Source of the DNA: Owenia fusiformis
Lineage: Eukaryota > Annelida > Polychaeta > Sabellida > Oweniidae
Reading direction: 5' to 3'
DNA length: 64,000 nt
Assembly (NCBI GenBank): GCA_903813345.2
Contig: CAIIXF020000004.1
Span: 26,165,985 to 26,229,984 of the forward strand
Position numbers and translations under genes: made by a program. Position 1 is the stretch's first letter. Every line of letters starts with the position of its first letter. Below the pieces are notes generated by a model. It was not told the origin of the DNA, ran no database searches, and saw only the letters and a program-made list of their open reading frames with translations. Below are positions 1 through 12,197 of the stretch, piece after piece.

Positions 1-1265
1 ATTTATATACTTGTAAAAGTATTTATGCTTAAATTATATACTTGTAAAATACCCTTGCAGCAAGGATGCCTCAATACTAATTTACTGGCACATATGAATT
101 CTTCAAATTTGAAAAAATTTGGCTGATAATTCTTCAGCAAAGCCGTTACAAGTGTTTATGTTCATATATGTAATCTTCAATAAATTCAATGGAAAGAAAA
201 AATGAAAAAATAAATTGTCAAAATATCATTCATGGTCTTTTTAACCTACCTGGCTAAACATCACTGGTGTTTTAATTGAAATTTCCTCCATTATGTATTA
301 ATTATACACCTCGTTTTTGTTGATATAAGTATTTGATTTGTTTTGATTTAAAACTTATATTTCGACTAATTACAAAAGTTTTCTACATATAGCTTTTATA
401 GCTCGTTTTGCACACAATGTTCAACAACTGGTCCTACTTAGAAGCCCAGTGTTCAAAACTTCAATTACTCGATCATTACTGTTTAAAACTTCTCAAGTGT
501 AACTTAGTCCTGTGTTTTGGTTTTTATACATGGTTTGAAAGGCACAGCTGAACAACTGCCAGTGGGTATCACTTTAATACTCCTTGAAATAAAATAACCT
601 TTTAAAAATCTGATTTTTCAAAATGAGTATACTGCTTTTATTATTACATTTATATGTACACTAGTATCTTGTTGACCTATATTGAGCACTGTATTAATGT
701 ATAGGCCACTTATTAGGGTCCCTATGGGAAAATAACATGGGTTATGTGGTTTTTAACTTTAATGCATTTCAATACACATCTTCTTTTCAGAAATTGTTCA
801 TATAGTGTAGAAGAAACTTTTGATATGTTTAAATTGAGACAAGCAAGATCGTCTTTTTTGAAAATAAGCCTAACATTTTTAAAAAGTGCCATGGTGGGGC
901 CCTAATCCATAATTTTTCAGAGAGCTGGATTGATATCTTACTATCATGGGGACTTCACTTGAAATAAAACATATTGTTTTAATAAACCATTGTTTTTATG
1001 GCCAGAATGTACTCATGGTGAAAGATTTGACTCTCTAAAATCACTTGCCATACTGCACATGGACCTTTGACAATTTCTGTCTTTTATTTCAAGAGAATTC
1101 TGTTTAGTGCCATCTTTTTTCTTTTTCTTGTGTCTCTGTTTCAATTCTTACATTAATGGTTTAAGCTAATCCTAGCCTGGCCATTGTAAAACATGCTTGC
1201 CTTACCATGCCTGGTCCTTTAGAATTTTACACCTATTTGATGCTGATATTTCTGGACAGAACTTT
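1..1265. other. No gene recognised
   Basis: AT-rich sequence with no open frame or exon that I can support. It could be intron or intergenic DNA upstream of the exons that begin at 3208. Confidence 0.5.
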
Positions 1266-1395
1266 GATTGTTATCCCATCGAACGAAGTTCGAAGGATAA
1301 AGGGAACGCCTCCGTCTGTCCATCCGTCCGTCCGTACGTACGTCCGTCCGTACATACGTCTGTCTGTACGTACGTACGTCCGTCCGTCCGAGCAA
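1266..1395. repeat. CCGT/CGTA microsatellite in a dispersed-repeat context
   Basis: A run of CCGT, CGTA and CTGT units (about 1310-1392) follows a short segment with an inverted motif around TTCGAAGGATAA. Short ORFs here on both strands are artefacts of the 4-bp repeat. Confidence 0.75.
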
Positions 1396-1479
1396 TGACT
1401 CAAATACCGTTGGCCCGATTTTGTTCATATTTTGTACACATATACCCTATGGGGATAGAAGTTCTGCTCGAAAGCCGAT

Positions 1480-3080
1480 TTTGAAAATGGCGGCCATTTT
1501 AGTGCCGAATTTTCTGTAATTTAGGTGCAATATGTAAAATTGTAATAGCAATATGTTTTAGATGTAAAAAAATTATATAGGACATTAAAAAAGCTAGAAA
1601 TGTAGATATTAAAGAAGCACATGGCAGTCATCTTGAAAAATGGCGGCCTTTACTCGTTATTTTACGATTTTTGCTGTAACTCGAAAAGTAGTGGAGCGAT
1701 TTTTTCATATTTGGTATGTGAATAATACGAACATTGCACACTGTCTAAAAACACTTTTGGTAGAAGGCGGCCATTTTGAAAAATGGCCACCATTTAAACG
1801 TATTTTACTATAACTTGAAAAATAGTGGAGCGATTTTGTTCACATTTGGTATGTTAATACTATAAGTATGGCACATGGTCTAATGACACTTTTGGTAGAA
1901 GGCGGCCATTTTTCAAAATGGCCGGCATTTTAATGTATTTTACTAATAACTCGAAAAGTAGTGGAGCGATTTTGTTCATATTTGGTATGTGAATACTATA
2001 AGCAGGACACACTGTCCTATGACAATTTTTGGTAGAAAGGGGCCATTTTGAAAAAAATTTGGAAAAATGGCCACCATTTTAACGTATTTTACTATAACTC
2101 GAAAAGTAGTGGAGCGATTTTGTTCATATTTGGTGTGTGAATACTGTAAGCATGGCACACTGTCTAATGACACTTTTTGTAGAAGGCGGCCATTTTTCAA
2201 TATGGCCGCCATTTTAACGTATTTTACTATAACTCGAAAAGTAGTGAAGCGATTTTGTTTATATTCGGTATGTGAATACTATAAGCATGGCACACTGTAA
2301 AATGGCACTTTTGGTAGAAGGTGGCCATTTTGAAAAATGGCCACCATTTTAACGTATTTTACTATAACTTGAAAAATAGTGGAGTGATTTTGTTCATATT
2401 TGGTATGTGAATACTATAAGTATGGCACATGGTCTTATGACACTTTTGGTAGAAGGCGGCCATTTTGAAAAATGGCTGCCATTTTTGCTATATACTTTGT
2501 TTGTAAAAATGCCATCCATGGCTGTTTGATGAGATTCGCTACGCTTTGGCGTTGCCATTGTTCTGGTTTTACCTGTGTCAAAATTGTATGACAAACACTA
2601 TGAATATTTTTTATGTCAAAATTGTTTCATGAGTAGTGGAGCCATTTTGTTCATATTTGGTATGTGAATACTATAAGCATAAAACACTGTCCTATGCCAC
2701 TTTTGGTAGAAGGCGGCCATTTTGAAAAAAAATTGGAAAAATGGCTGCCATTTTAACGTATTTTACTATTACTCGAAAAGTAGTGAAGCGATTTTGTTCA
2801 TATTTGATATGTGAATACTATAAGCATGGCAAACTGTCTAACGACACTTTTGGTAGAAGGCGGCCATTTTGAAAAAAAATTTGAAAAATGGCCGCCATTT
2901 TAACGTATTTTACTATAACTCGAAAAGGGTATAGTGGAACGATTTTGTTTATATTTGGTATGTGAATACAATAAGCATGACACATGGTCTAATGACACTT
3001 TTGGTAGAAGGCGGCCATTTTGAAAAATGGCTGCCATTTTTGCTATATACTTTGTTTGTAAAAATGCCATCCATGGCTGT
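1480..3080. repeat. Satellite array, unit about 136-145 bp, containing a palindromic GGCGGCCATTTT core
   Basis: The phrase TTTTGGTAGAAGGCGGCC recurs near 1757, 1893, 2030, 2310, 2447, 2703, 2848 and 3001, with a variant at 2175, mostly 136-145 bp apart. Each unit holds a hairpin (GGCCATTTT, short loop, AAAATGGCC), then a block reading ACTATAACTCGAAAAGTAG and TTCATATTTGGTATGTGAATAC. The units near 2470-2630 and 3020-3180 share an extra block with a TTCGCTACGCTTT motif, which suggests a higher-order repeat. The array lies just upstream of the exon at 3208. Confidence 0.85.
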
Positions 3081-3207
3081 TCGATGGGATTCGCTACGCT
3101 TTCGCGTTGCCCTTGTTCTGGTTTTGCCTGTGTTAAAATTGTATGACAAACACTATGAATATTTTTTATCTCAAATCTGTTTCATGAAATTTATTTTATA
3201 ATTTTAG

Positions 3208-6200
3208 GAAAGATGAAACTAGGCCTAGATCACACAAATCGGAAACTCCAAAAAGTAAACTATTTACAAAAACTGATCAAAGCTTAAAAAATAACAATCC
3301 ACAAAATAGCAAAGCTAAGGACTCTAAACAATTAACAAAAAATGAACAGAACTCTAAACTAACAAATGAAGTGAATAACAAGGCTAAAGATGCAAAACCT
3401 GGACAAATCAAACACACTACCAAAGCAGTGCCCCATCCTGTCAAGGGAAGGGTTGAGGAATCCAATAAATCTGTGGAAGAGTCAAGTAAGGTCAGGGCAA
3501 ATTCAAGAAGTGGTTCACGGGCAAAGTCTGCAAGTAAATCCGCTAGGCCGAAAAGTACCCGTCCAGGTTCAAGAGCTAAGAGTAGGGCCTATTCCAGAGT
3601 GGAGATGTTCGGGTAAGTTGTAGTTTCTGTTTGATAAAAAAAATGTTGTCTCTTAGTTTATGGATCACTGCCAAACTTCAGACTCAAAAGTGCTTTTAAA
3701 TAAATGCCCATGCAAAATAAATGTCCAATCATTAAGCACTCTGGTCAGATGCTTCATTGTGATGTCATTTTTGCATATAGAAGCAAAGGTCAATTGTTTT
3801 TCCAGATAACATCTCTAGTGTGAATTCATGTATATGTATATAAAATATGCTCCATAAAATATGGCATAAGTATATTCAAAGGAAAATATTTGAATTTGCT
3901 ATATGCCTATACATTGGATTTCTCTTAAATATGCAATGATTGAATAAAATAGATTCTAACATGATATGTGATGTCACAATGACGAGAACAATTGATTTAT
4001 TGGTCTATATTGGGGTATGTATGACCTGTAAATTTCAATATAGACCAAAAAATTATTATAATTGCATACTCACCTTCTCTGAACCAATTAAGTCACAATA
4101 TAGACATGACAGATGTCAATATGTGACGTCAGTTTCATTATTGATATTTTTGCAAACTATTTAGCTAGGAGGAAATCCGGTAAATAGAATGTCCAAAACA
4201 TTCGAATTTTCTTAAATAATCAAATCGGAAGAAACTTAGGTTTTATCATGTTAGAATTGTAACAAAGACCTTGATTCTATGATTAATGGCAAATATATGA
4301 CCCCAATTTTTATTCTGCCCATTGCCAAAGACCTCAATCGCTACGCGATTTCGGTCTTTTAACAATGAGCAGAATAAAATTTTCGGTCATATATTGCGCC
4401 ATAAATCATAGAATCTCAGTCTTTATTCCTTAATTAATGAGTAAATTTTTATGAACTCATCGTTTCAGGGAAGGTATTCTTACCAAAGCGCCATCTGAAC
4501 ATCTGAAAATTGTGGCCGGATTGTCTTCTCATGTAGACAAGGTCAAATATGACAATGGCCTGAATGAGCTCTTCAAAATTGGAGTATCACCAGGGCAACA
4601 AGAAGAGAGAGTGGTGATACCCACTGCTGATAAAAATAAAAAGAAAGATGAAAAGATAAGCTATAAATGTAAGTTTCTAACTTTTTTATTAACTCCCAGG
4701 TATCATCTTGCTTTAAAAAGAAAAGATACAGGAGTGCTGTATACATATATTTTATAAATTTTCAGTCACCTATTACCCAATTTCTATGACAACATGAGGA
4801 GTCAAACTGCTCTTCCATCTTTTTGAATCTCCAAATAAAGATCTTTATTGATTCGATCAATAATATTAAACACTGTACGTGTAGAAAGAACAAAATTTCA
4901 ATTAGAAAAATACATGATGATTTGTAGAAAATATAGACAATAAACCTAAACATGTACATGTGATACATTGTTACCGGAGTGGAATATTTCCTGTATCACA
5001 TAAGCTGAAATGTGTGATAACAATATTTCCTTACACAAAAGTGTTCCTTTTTTGATACACGGTACATTGTGGAATGTGGAAATACAGAGTGGAATGTTTG
5101 ATAATAATTCTTCACAAGTCTAGGAGTGTTTCAAGAGATTAATAATATGTTGGAATTAACTATTTTCAGTGTACCAGATGAGCCCAAAGTCGTGGCGACC
5201 AGACAGCAGTTTGGGAGAAAATGTAACAGACGATAACATCAGTGATATATTAGACTCAGTTGCTATGGCAACACGTATGATGACACCTGTTGATCAAGTT
5301 CAAAATGATGAAATCAGGAGCGCTAGCACGATCTCATTCAGCCTTGGGGGCGTTGAAACTGGAAAGGCAAGTCTAGGAGGAAAGCAGGATACATTTATTG
5401 CACCCAGTAAGGATTCAACTAATCAAGTTAAGAGGGATGAGGGGCCAAGTACCAAGAGACCTAAGTCCTCCCAGGGTGAGCATAGGCCAGATTCAAGAGC
5501 AATAGGTATGTTTGACAATGTACCTGTACAGTAAAACATGTCTGGTGGAACACCTCTATAAATGGAACAAATATCATTAGTTATAACACACCGTGTGATA
5601 CGGAATATGCATCATCACAATTGACCAATCAGAATGCTTAGAAACTCCTAACCATGTCATAATAATTGTTATCACACTTTAAAAAGTGCTATATTGTCGT
5701 CATCTTGTGCTGATGGAAATGTTGGTGGTAGGGTGTGTTCTTGTCATCAAATTTCCATGAAAACCGATAACCTGTTCAACTCGATCAATTTTTATAGGAA
5801 CACCTATCAACAAAGGATAAATTCAACTAGGATATTCATTATACACAGGTTTTACTGTGTACCACAATAAAATTACTGATAGATATATAAGAATATTTGT
5901 GACTTAACTATACTACAATAAAATTACTGATAGACATATAAGAATATTTGAGACTTAACTATACCACAATAAAATTACTGATAGACATGTATCGTATAAG
6001 AATATTTGAGACTGTACTATACCACAAGTAAATTATGTAACAAAAGCCAGTAAGTGGAATCAGCTAAGAAGTGGGCAGACTCGGACATCAATGTTTTGCC
6101 CATATCTGCCCATGACGTATGCTTACATGCACAAGGTATAGACTAGTAGGGAGATTAAGCTTCACATTTTAAAGAGAGCTTGTGCATGAATGTGTCGAAT

Positions 6201-9189
6201 AATGCCATTAATGGTCCTCTGGAAATTAGTTCTCCCCTTCATAGCATTTACTTACCCAATTGAATATAAAGGTATAAGAAAAAAAGTTGTATTTATGTCC
6301 CTGAGAAACCAATTTAGAGATAAAGAGGAATCCCCAGGGGTCATAATATCGCAAATTCACGTACAAGTTCTCTTAAAAATGTGTAGCTTAAATTCACTTA
6401 AACCATGAACCTGTAATATCACATGTATGTCCAACATGTTGACATTCACTCTATTGCAGTCGTAGATGGAGATGACCTTACGAGCTATGATGGCATGAAA
6501 GAAGCAGATGAGGGGAGTGAGAAGGCCTATGAGGATGAAACATTACATAAATAGCTTAAATTTACTAAAAGCATGAACCTGTAATATTTATAATATGTAT
6601 ATATGTTGACATTCCCTCTATTGTAGTCGTAGATGGTGATGACCTTACAAGCTATGATGGCATGAAAGAAGCAGATGAGGGGAGTGAGAAGGCCTATGAG
6701 GATGAAACATTACATAAATAGCTTAAATTTACTAAAAGCATGAACCTTTAATAGTTATAATATGTATATATGTTGACATTCCCTCTTTTGTAGTTGTAGA
6801 TGGTGATGACCTTACGAGCTATGATGGCATGAAAGAAGCAGATGAGGGGAGTGAGAAGGCAGATGAAGATGAAACATTACATCAGTTGCAGTGGGAGTTG
6901 ACATCAGAGACAGGACATAATGGTGAGAAGTCGACCCTGTTTTTATGTCACCACCATAAGTTGTGACATATTGTTTAAGTTTCCAACTTTTTTGCGGCGG
7001 CAGTTGGTATTCAGTGTTGGGCATTCATTTTCTGTACAATATGGCAGGTGATGACACTTCGCATGTTAATGCCTTGTATCTAAAGTTGTTATACAGGGTG
7101 GTCCAACAAAGTGAGCCATTCCAAGAATCTCAGTCATCAGTCAAAAATTTTGTGACGGATTATCTCGTCACTCTGGGTTTCAAGGTCATTTCTGAGGTGA
7201 CGAGAAATCTCGTCACTCTAGGTAGCCAAGAGGTTAATTTAGTCAAAAACACTTGTTACTGAATCCTCTCATATACAGTATTATTGTACATTTTCACAAT
7301 TTTGATGTATGAGTGTCATTGTAATCGGTTACAGTTTATTCTTCAACATGTAATATTCAATGTTAATTGTCTTCAGTTTGAATGACAAGTCCCATGGTCA
7401 CTCTACTATACCTTGCATTTGGTGTTCATGAGCAACCCATTTGGCTTATTAGTATTGATTGTGTTATTTGTCTCTATTTGTCAATTCCTTATTAATGGTT
7501 TATTGGATGACTCTTAGATGTTAATAAGGTACTTTCAAAAATATATTAAACAATTCAATTAGACAAACAGAGTATCTTATGCATTTCTAGGGGTTAGGTC
7601 AAGTAGACTTGAATTGTGATAATGGTTCCTGAATGGGGTATTAGACATTATTTCTTTACTTGTTAAATTAAATCTGGGATATTAGGGGTTGTTTTCCTTG
7701 TGACTTGTTGCAGTCTTAGATGTTTCATTTTCTAGCTCTGTTTTGTAACACTTTAAGTATTTTCTCTCTGTACAAATGTAGTTTATCTCTTAGATATCTC
7801 ATCAAAGCTCTCTACTCTTTCAGAAACTGGGAAAACCTCTCGTTTATCTGTGCTAGAGTTAGAGGGAGATTCAGGGGAGGAGCTTACAGAGGATGAGCTA
7901 AGAGGGAGATTGACATCTCTCAGTTGCCATGGTGATGATGGAATTGATATCAGTAATCAGCTTAGGTAACTTAAGGGGCAGTTTGTCATTTTTGTGACTT
8001 GATGATATCTTGGCTTCTTCCCTGTAAATTTTTTCAATTCAATTTATTCTATGTATATTCTTTATAACTCTTATATAATATACACTATAAAAACAAGCCG
8101 CTAGACACCCTAGAGGGTATATGTTGCGATTTAACAGACATTTTTTAAATTATTATCTCATAGTATTTTTTGTTTGATTTGTTGATTTTGGTATTGAGTC
8201 TTAGCTCCTCCACTGCTCTTTAACTCTCCATATTCACATCTCACAGTTGCTATAGAAACCTTATATGCGAACTCCTGCTATTGGGAACACTTTTGTACAT
8301 TCCAAATGGCATTCCAATAAGAATAGGTCTTACTGTGTGAATGAATGTGATAATACAGTATTGTATTCTACATTACAGAGAAGAAGAACTGATGAGAGAC
8401 TTTGAGGAAATGTGAATGTTTTTTCATGTGATAATACAGTATTGTATTCTACATTGCAGAGAAGAAGAGCTGATGGGAGACTTTGAGGAAATGTGAATGT
8501 TTTTTCATGTGATATACAGTATTGTATTCTACATTGCAGAGAAGAAGAGCTGATGGGAGACTTTGAGGAAATGTGAATGTTTTTTTCAAGTGATAATACA
8601 GTATTGTATTCTACATTGCAGAGAAGAAGAGCTGATGGGAGACTTTGAGGAAATGTGAATGTTTTTTCATGTGATACACAGTATTGTATTCTACATTGCA
8701 GAGAAGAAGAGCTGATGAGAGACTTTGAGGAAATGTGAATGTTTTTTCATGTGATATACAGTATTGTATTCTACATTACAGAGAAGAAGAGCTGATGAGA
8801 GACTTTGAGGAAATGTAAATGTTTTTTCATGTGATATACAGTATTGTATTCTACATTACAGAGAAGAAGAGCTGATGAGAGACTTTGAGGAATTGTGAAT
8901 GTTTTTTCATGTGATATACAGTATTGTATTCTACATTGCAGAGAAGAAGAGCTGATGAGAGACTTTGAGGAAATGTGAATGTTTTTTCATGTGATATACA
9001 GTATTGTATTCTACATTGCAGAGAAGAAGAGCTGATGGGAGACTTTGAGGAAATGTGAATGTTTTTTCATGTGATATACAGTATTGTATTCTACATTACA
9101 GAGAAGAAGAGCTGATGAGAGACTTTGAAGAAATGGAAGCTTTGATAATGGAAGAAGATGACCAGGATGATGTGAAACAACTACAGTGA
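3208..9189 (+). CDS. Unidentified multi-exon gene, 3' part (six exons)
   Basis: Six exons join in phase: 3208-3612, 4469-4670, 5170-5505, 6794-6922, 7824-7965 and 9102-9189, each with AG acceptor and GT donor. They give about 433 codons ending at the stop 9187-9189; the 5' end is not found. The first exon encodes a Lys/Asn-rich stretch, then a Ser/Arg/Lys-rich tail (repeated SRAKS-type motifs). The second ends Lys-rich. The third is polar with NISDILDSVAMATRM. The fourth to sixth are acidic (VVDGDDLTSYDGMKEADEG, ELEGDSGEELTEDELRGRL, REEELMRDFEEMEALIMEE). I see no enzyme domain, signal peptide or membrane segment; most of it looks disordered or coiled-coil. The family is not recognised. The introns before exons four and six contain tandem copies of those exons. 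Confidence 0.6.
4263..4426. mobile_element. Palindromic foldback MITE, about 165 bp
   Basis: Near-perfect inverted repeat. The left arm AAAGACC..GATTCTATGATT..ATATATGACC..TTTATTCTGC..CATTG is mirrored after the centre AATCGCTACGCGATT. It sits in an intron and encodes nothing. Confidence 0.8.
5866..6030. repeat. Short tandem repeat, about 60 bp unit, three copies
   Basis: ACAATAAAATTACTGATAGA followed by TATAAGAATATTTG and GACTTAACTAT occurs three times within the intron. Confidence 0.75.
6460..6793 (+). repeat. Two tandem pseudo-copies of the exon at 6794, 167 bp unit
   Basis: Acceptor-like TTGCAG and TTGTAG precede 6460 and 6627. Each is followed by the VVDGDDLTSYDGMKEADEG coding segment, which ends in an in-frame TAG (6552-6554 and 6719-6721) where the true third copy continues to a donor at 6923. 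If spliced in, either copy would be an alternative terminal exon with a premature stop. Confidence 0.8.
7085..7125. mobile_element. Solo mariner-like terminal inverted repeat
   Basis: TACAGGGTGGTCCAACAAAG closely resembles the ends of the 12571-13484 element, but no partner end is visible nearby. It is probably the edge of a decayed copy inside the intron. Confidence 0.5.
8340..9101 (+). repeat. Tandem array of exon-start copies, 80 bp unit, nine decoy copies before the true exon
   Basis: Acceptors ACATT(A/G)CAG precede exon-like segments at 8379, 8460, 8540, 8622, 8702, 8782, 8862, 8942 and 9022; the tenth, at 9102, is the real terminal exon. Copies two to nine start with AGAAGAAGAGCTGATG (the first has AGAAGAAGAACTGATG). 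All nine stop after an EEM or EEL-like codon at TGA (TAA in one) and run into ATGTTTTTTCATGTGAT. The tenth differs (GAAATGGAAGC) and stays open to 9189. Confidence 0.9.
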
Positions 9190-10440
9190 CCAAATAATAT
9201 ATAGAGATATCAAATTATATGACAGTGACATGATATATGATATGGCAGTTACGTTAAGTAATGAACAGTTAATATTGCGGTGAAACAACTGCAATGATCA
9301 AATTATATGACAGTAACATGATATATGATATGGCAGTTACGTTAAGTAATGAACAGTTAATATGGCGGTGAAACAACTGCAATGATCAAATTATATGACA
9401 GTAACATGATATATGATATGGCAGTCACGTTAAGTAATGAACAGTTAATATGACAGTGAAACAACTGCAATGATCAAATTATATGACAGTAACATGATAT
9501 ATGATATGGCAGTTACGTTAAGTAATGAACAGTTAATATGGCGGTGAAACAACTGCAATGATCAAATTATATGACAGTAACATGATATATGATATGGCAG
9601 TCATGTTAAGTAATAAATAGTTAATATGGCAGTGAAACAACTGCAATGATCAAATTATATGACAGTAACATGATATATGATATGGCAGTCACATTAAGTA
9701 ATGAACAGTTAATATGGCGGTGAAACAACTGCAATGATCAAATTATATGACAGTAACATGATATATGATATGGCAGTTACGTTAAGTAATCAACAGTTCA
9801 TATGACAGTGAAACAACTGCATTGATCAAATTATATGACAGTAACATGATATATGATATGGCAGTCATGTTAAGTAATAAATAGTTAATATGACAGTGAA
9901 ACAACTGCATTGATCAAATTATTTGACAGTAACATGATATATGATATGGCAGTCACGTTAAGTAATGAACAGTTAATATGGCGGTGAAACAACTGCATTG
10001 ATCAAATTATATGACAGTAACATGATATATGATATGGCAGTCACGTTAAGTAATGAACAGTTAATATGGCGGTGAAACAACTACAATGATCAAATTATAT
10101 GACAGTAACATGATATATGATATGGCAGTTATGTTAAGTAATGAACAGTTAATATGACAGTGAAACAACTACAATGATCAAATTATATGACAGTAACATG
10201 ATATATGATATGGCAGTCACATTAAGTAATCAACAGTTAATATGGCGGTGAAACAACTACAATGATCAAATTATATGACAGTAACATGATATATGATATG
10301 ACAGTCAGGTTAAGTAATGAACAGTTAATATGGCGGTGAAACAACTGCAATGATCAAATTATATGACAGTAACATGATATATGATATGGCAGTTACATTA
10401 AGTAATCAACAGTTAATATGGCGATGACACAACTCCACAG
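9190..10440. repeat. 88 bp satellite array, about 13 copies
   Basis: The unit contains GTGAAACAACTGCAATGATC, AAATTATATGACAGTAACATG and GGCAGTTACGTTAAGTAATG, and recurs every 88 bp. The first unit begins inside the last exon (GTGAAACAACTACAGTGA), so the array grew from the stop-codon region and 3' UTR of the upstream gene. Confidence 0.9.
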
Positions 10441-10890
10441 ATCAATTTCTATGACAGTAACATAAAGATATAAGATATATGACAGTCGCGTTTAGTTTGG
10501 ATTCCTAGCTGTGAGAAGCTGCCTCTCTTGCTTTTAATGGACCGAGAAAAACGGTGCAGTGGGAGACTCAAAATCTTTGATTTTCAAACATCTAGTAGGT
10601 GTAAAATTCAAATTAACGTTTTTTAACGTGCATACAGTAGTTGGACCCTAGTGTTTATTATTGAATAGAACCTAATTTATTAAAACATTGCATTGAAATC
10701 ATTTGATTATGTTATGCTGTTACGTGCCACTGTTTATGACTGTGTTTTTGAACTGCCAGCGGCAGGCAGCAGTTTTCCCCCTAGGTATCATGAAAAAGAA
10801 CAATGAGCCCATGCATTGCAAATTACATGCTCACACGTTTGTAACAAATACAGTTTATCCAAGTGCACTTAAAGCGCTAATTACCCTGTG
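10441..10890. other. No gene recognised
   Basis: Unique-looking sequence between two tandem arrays. A short open frame (10703-11011) runs into the 26 bp repeat and has no recognisable content. Confidence 0.4.
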
Positions 10891-10894
10891 GCAA

Positions 10895-11135
10895 CGTTGT
10901 CAGCTGCTCGCGTGTGTCAACCTTGTCAGCTGCTCGCGTGTGTCAACCTTGTCGGCTGATCGCGTGTGGCAACCTTGTCGGCTGATCGCGTGTGGCAACC
11001 TTGTCGGCTGATCGCGTGTGGCAACCTTGTCGGCTGATCGTGTGTGGCAACCTTGTCGGCTGATCGCGTGTGGCAACCTTGTCAGCTGATCGCGTGTGGC
11101 AACCTTGTCAGCTGATCGTGTGTGTCAACCGCGTC
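10895..11135. repeat. 26 bp minisatellite, about nine copies
   Basis: Unit CGCGTGTGGCAACCTTGTCG then GCTGAT, with early units reading GCTGCTCGCGTGTGTCAACC. Its GC content is much higher than that of its surroundings. Confidence 0.9.
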
Positions 11136-11492
11136 TGCTTGTTGCTAGTTCACGGTAGAAATCCCACTGCAATAAACCATGGTATCTTTCAAAAGAATTA
11201 TGTGAGCGTAGGTGCACTTGGACAAGCTACTTTTGTTGAAAACACATGAACATGTTATTTGTACTGCATGGCTTATCTATATACCTCGGAAAAACCTCAT
11301 TAAAATATTAGACAATTCACTAGCACCGCGGGCATACAAAAATACAGTCTCAATCTCAATATTGTAATAACATTCTTAGAATGTGTGACTTGCATACAGT
11401 CTCCGAGTAATATGTGTGTCATTTAAATGTAATATGTTTTGGTTTTTGTTGTATTGATGTATTTGATGTTAAAACATGCTAAAAATAAATTT

Positions 11493-11530
11493 ATAGGGTG
11501 GTCCAAAAAAGTGAACCCTTATGACAAGCT
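11493..11530. mobile_element. Solo mariner-like terminal inverted repeat
   Basis: TATAGGGTGGTCCAAAAAAG then TGAACCC matches the end of the 12571-13484 element, but no opposite end is seen. It is a likely relic of the same family. Confidence 0.5.
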
Positions 11531-11966
11531 ATATCTCCGTTATTACCTGCATTAATGTTTAAATATTTTCACGTTTTCTCATGTTATAGAGGACGGTCTT
11601 AAGTTTTGTTGGTTCCGTAAAGCCCATTCATCTTTTAGGACCTACTTTTTATGATATTTCATCCTTTGGATACTAATTATATATGGGGATAACATCCCCG
11701 GATAACAGCACAAGATAATTTTGGGATGCATTGCTAAAATCGTATCCACTGATATGATTTTTGATAGATACTATTTTTTTATTAGTTTTGAAATCCTTGC
11801 CATCCCTCAAAAATCATAGGACATCCTCGATTTACACTGGGTCTCCATTATCTACAAGATTAAATGTAACAATATGGCCAAACCCAATGGTCAACCTTGA
11901 ATGTAGTATGAATTGAAAGCTACAGAGATTCGATTATAGATTTCTTGACTTATATAGTTTTTAAAT

Positions 11967-12197
11967 CTAAAAGTCAAGTAAAGGTCCACAAAATCTATTT
12001 CCATTATCAATTACATCAGTATTAAAGGCAAAATCATCAAAGGCATTAACCAACTCTTTTTCTGTGATTTTGCCATCATGGTTTGTATCCATGTAATCAA
12101 ACTGCAATCTTGCTAGACTTGGATTAAGTTTCAAGGCTTTCCAGAAGATCAGGTACTCTTCAAAGCTTATAAATCCGTCAGAGTTGAAGTCAATTGC
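11967..12197 (-). CDS. Sarcoplasmic calcium-binding protein, last exon (two EF-hands and C-terminus)
   Basis: Minus-strand exon after acceptor TTACAG, ending in a stop at 11967. It encodes two canonical EF-hand loops, DFNSDGFISFEE and DTNHDGKITEKE, with calcium ligands at positions 1, 3, 5, 7 and 12. The C-terminus reads NRFCGPLLDF, like the aromatic-GPL ending of invertebrate sarcoplasmic calcium-binding proteins. It joins in phase 0 to the exon at 14495-14682. The expected role is cytosolic calcium buffering, especially in muscle. Confidence 0.85.
   Translation of the reverse strand, partial: AIDFNSDGFISFEEYLIFWKALKLNPSLARLQFDYMDTNHDGKITEKELVNAFDDFAFNTDVIDNGNRFCGPLLDF

Noticed and set aside
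1197-1484. 95-codon ORF over the CCGT repeat
   Set aside because: Frame exists because of the 4 bp repeat; both strands and several frames are open.
7020-7262. Coding exon in 6963-7262
   Set aside because: Overlaps a mariner end and a dispersed repeat, and no phase-compatible splice sites link it to the neighbouring exons.
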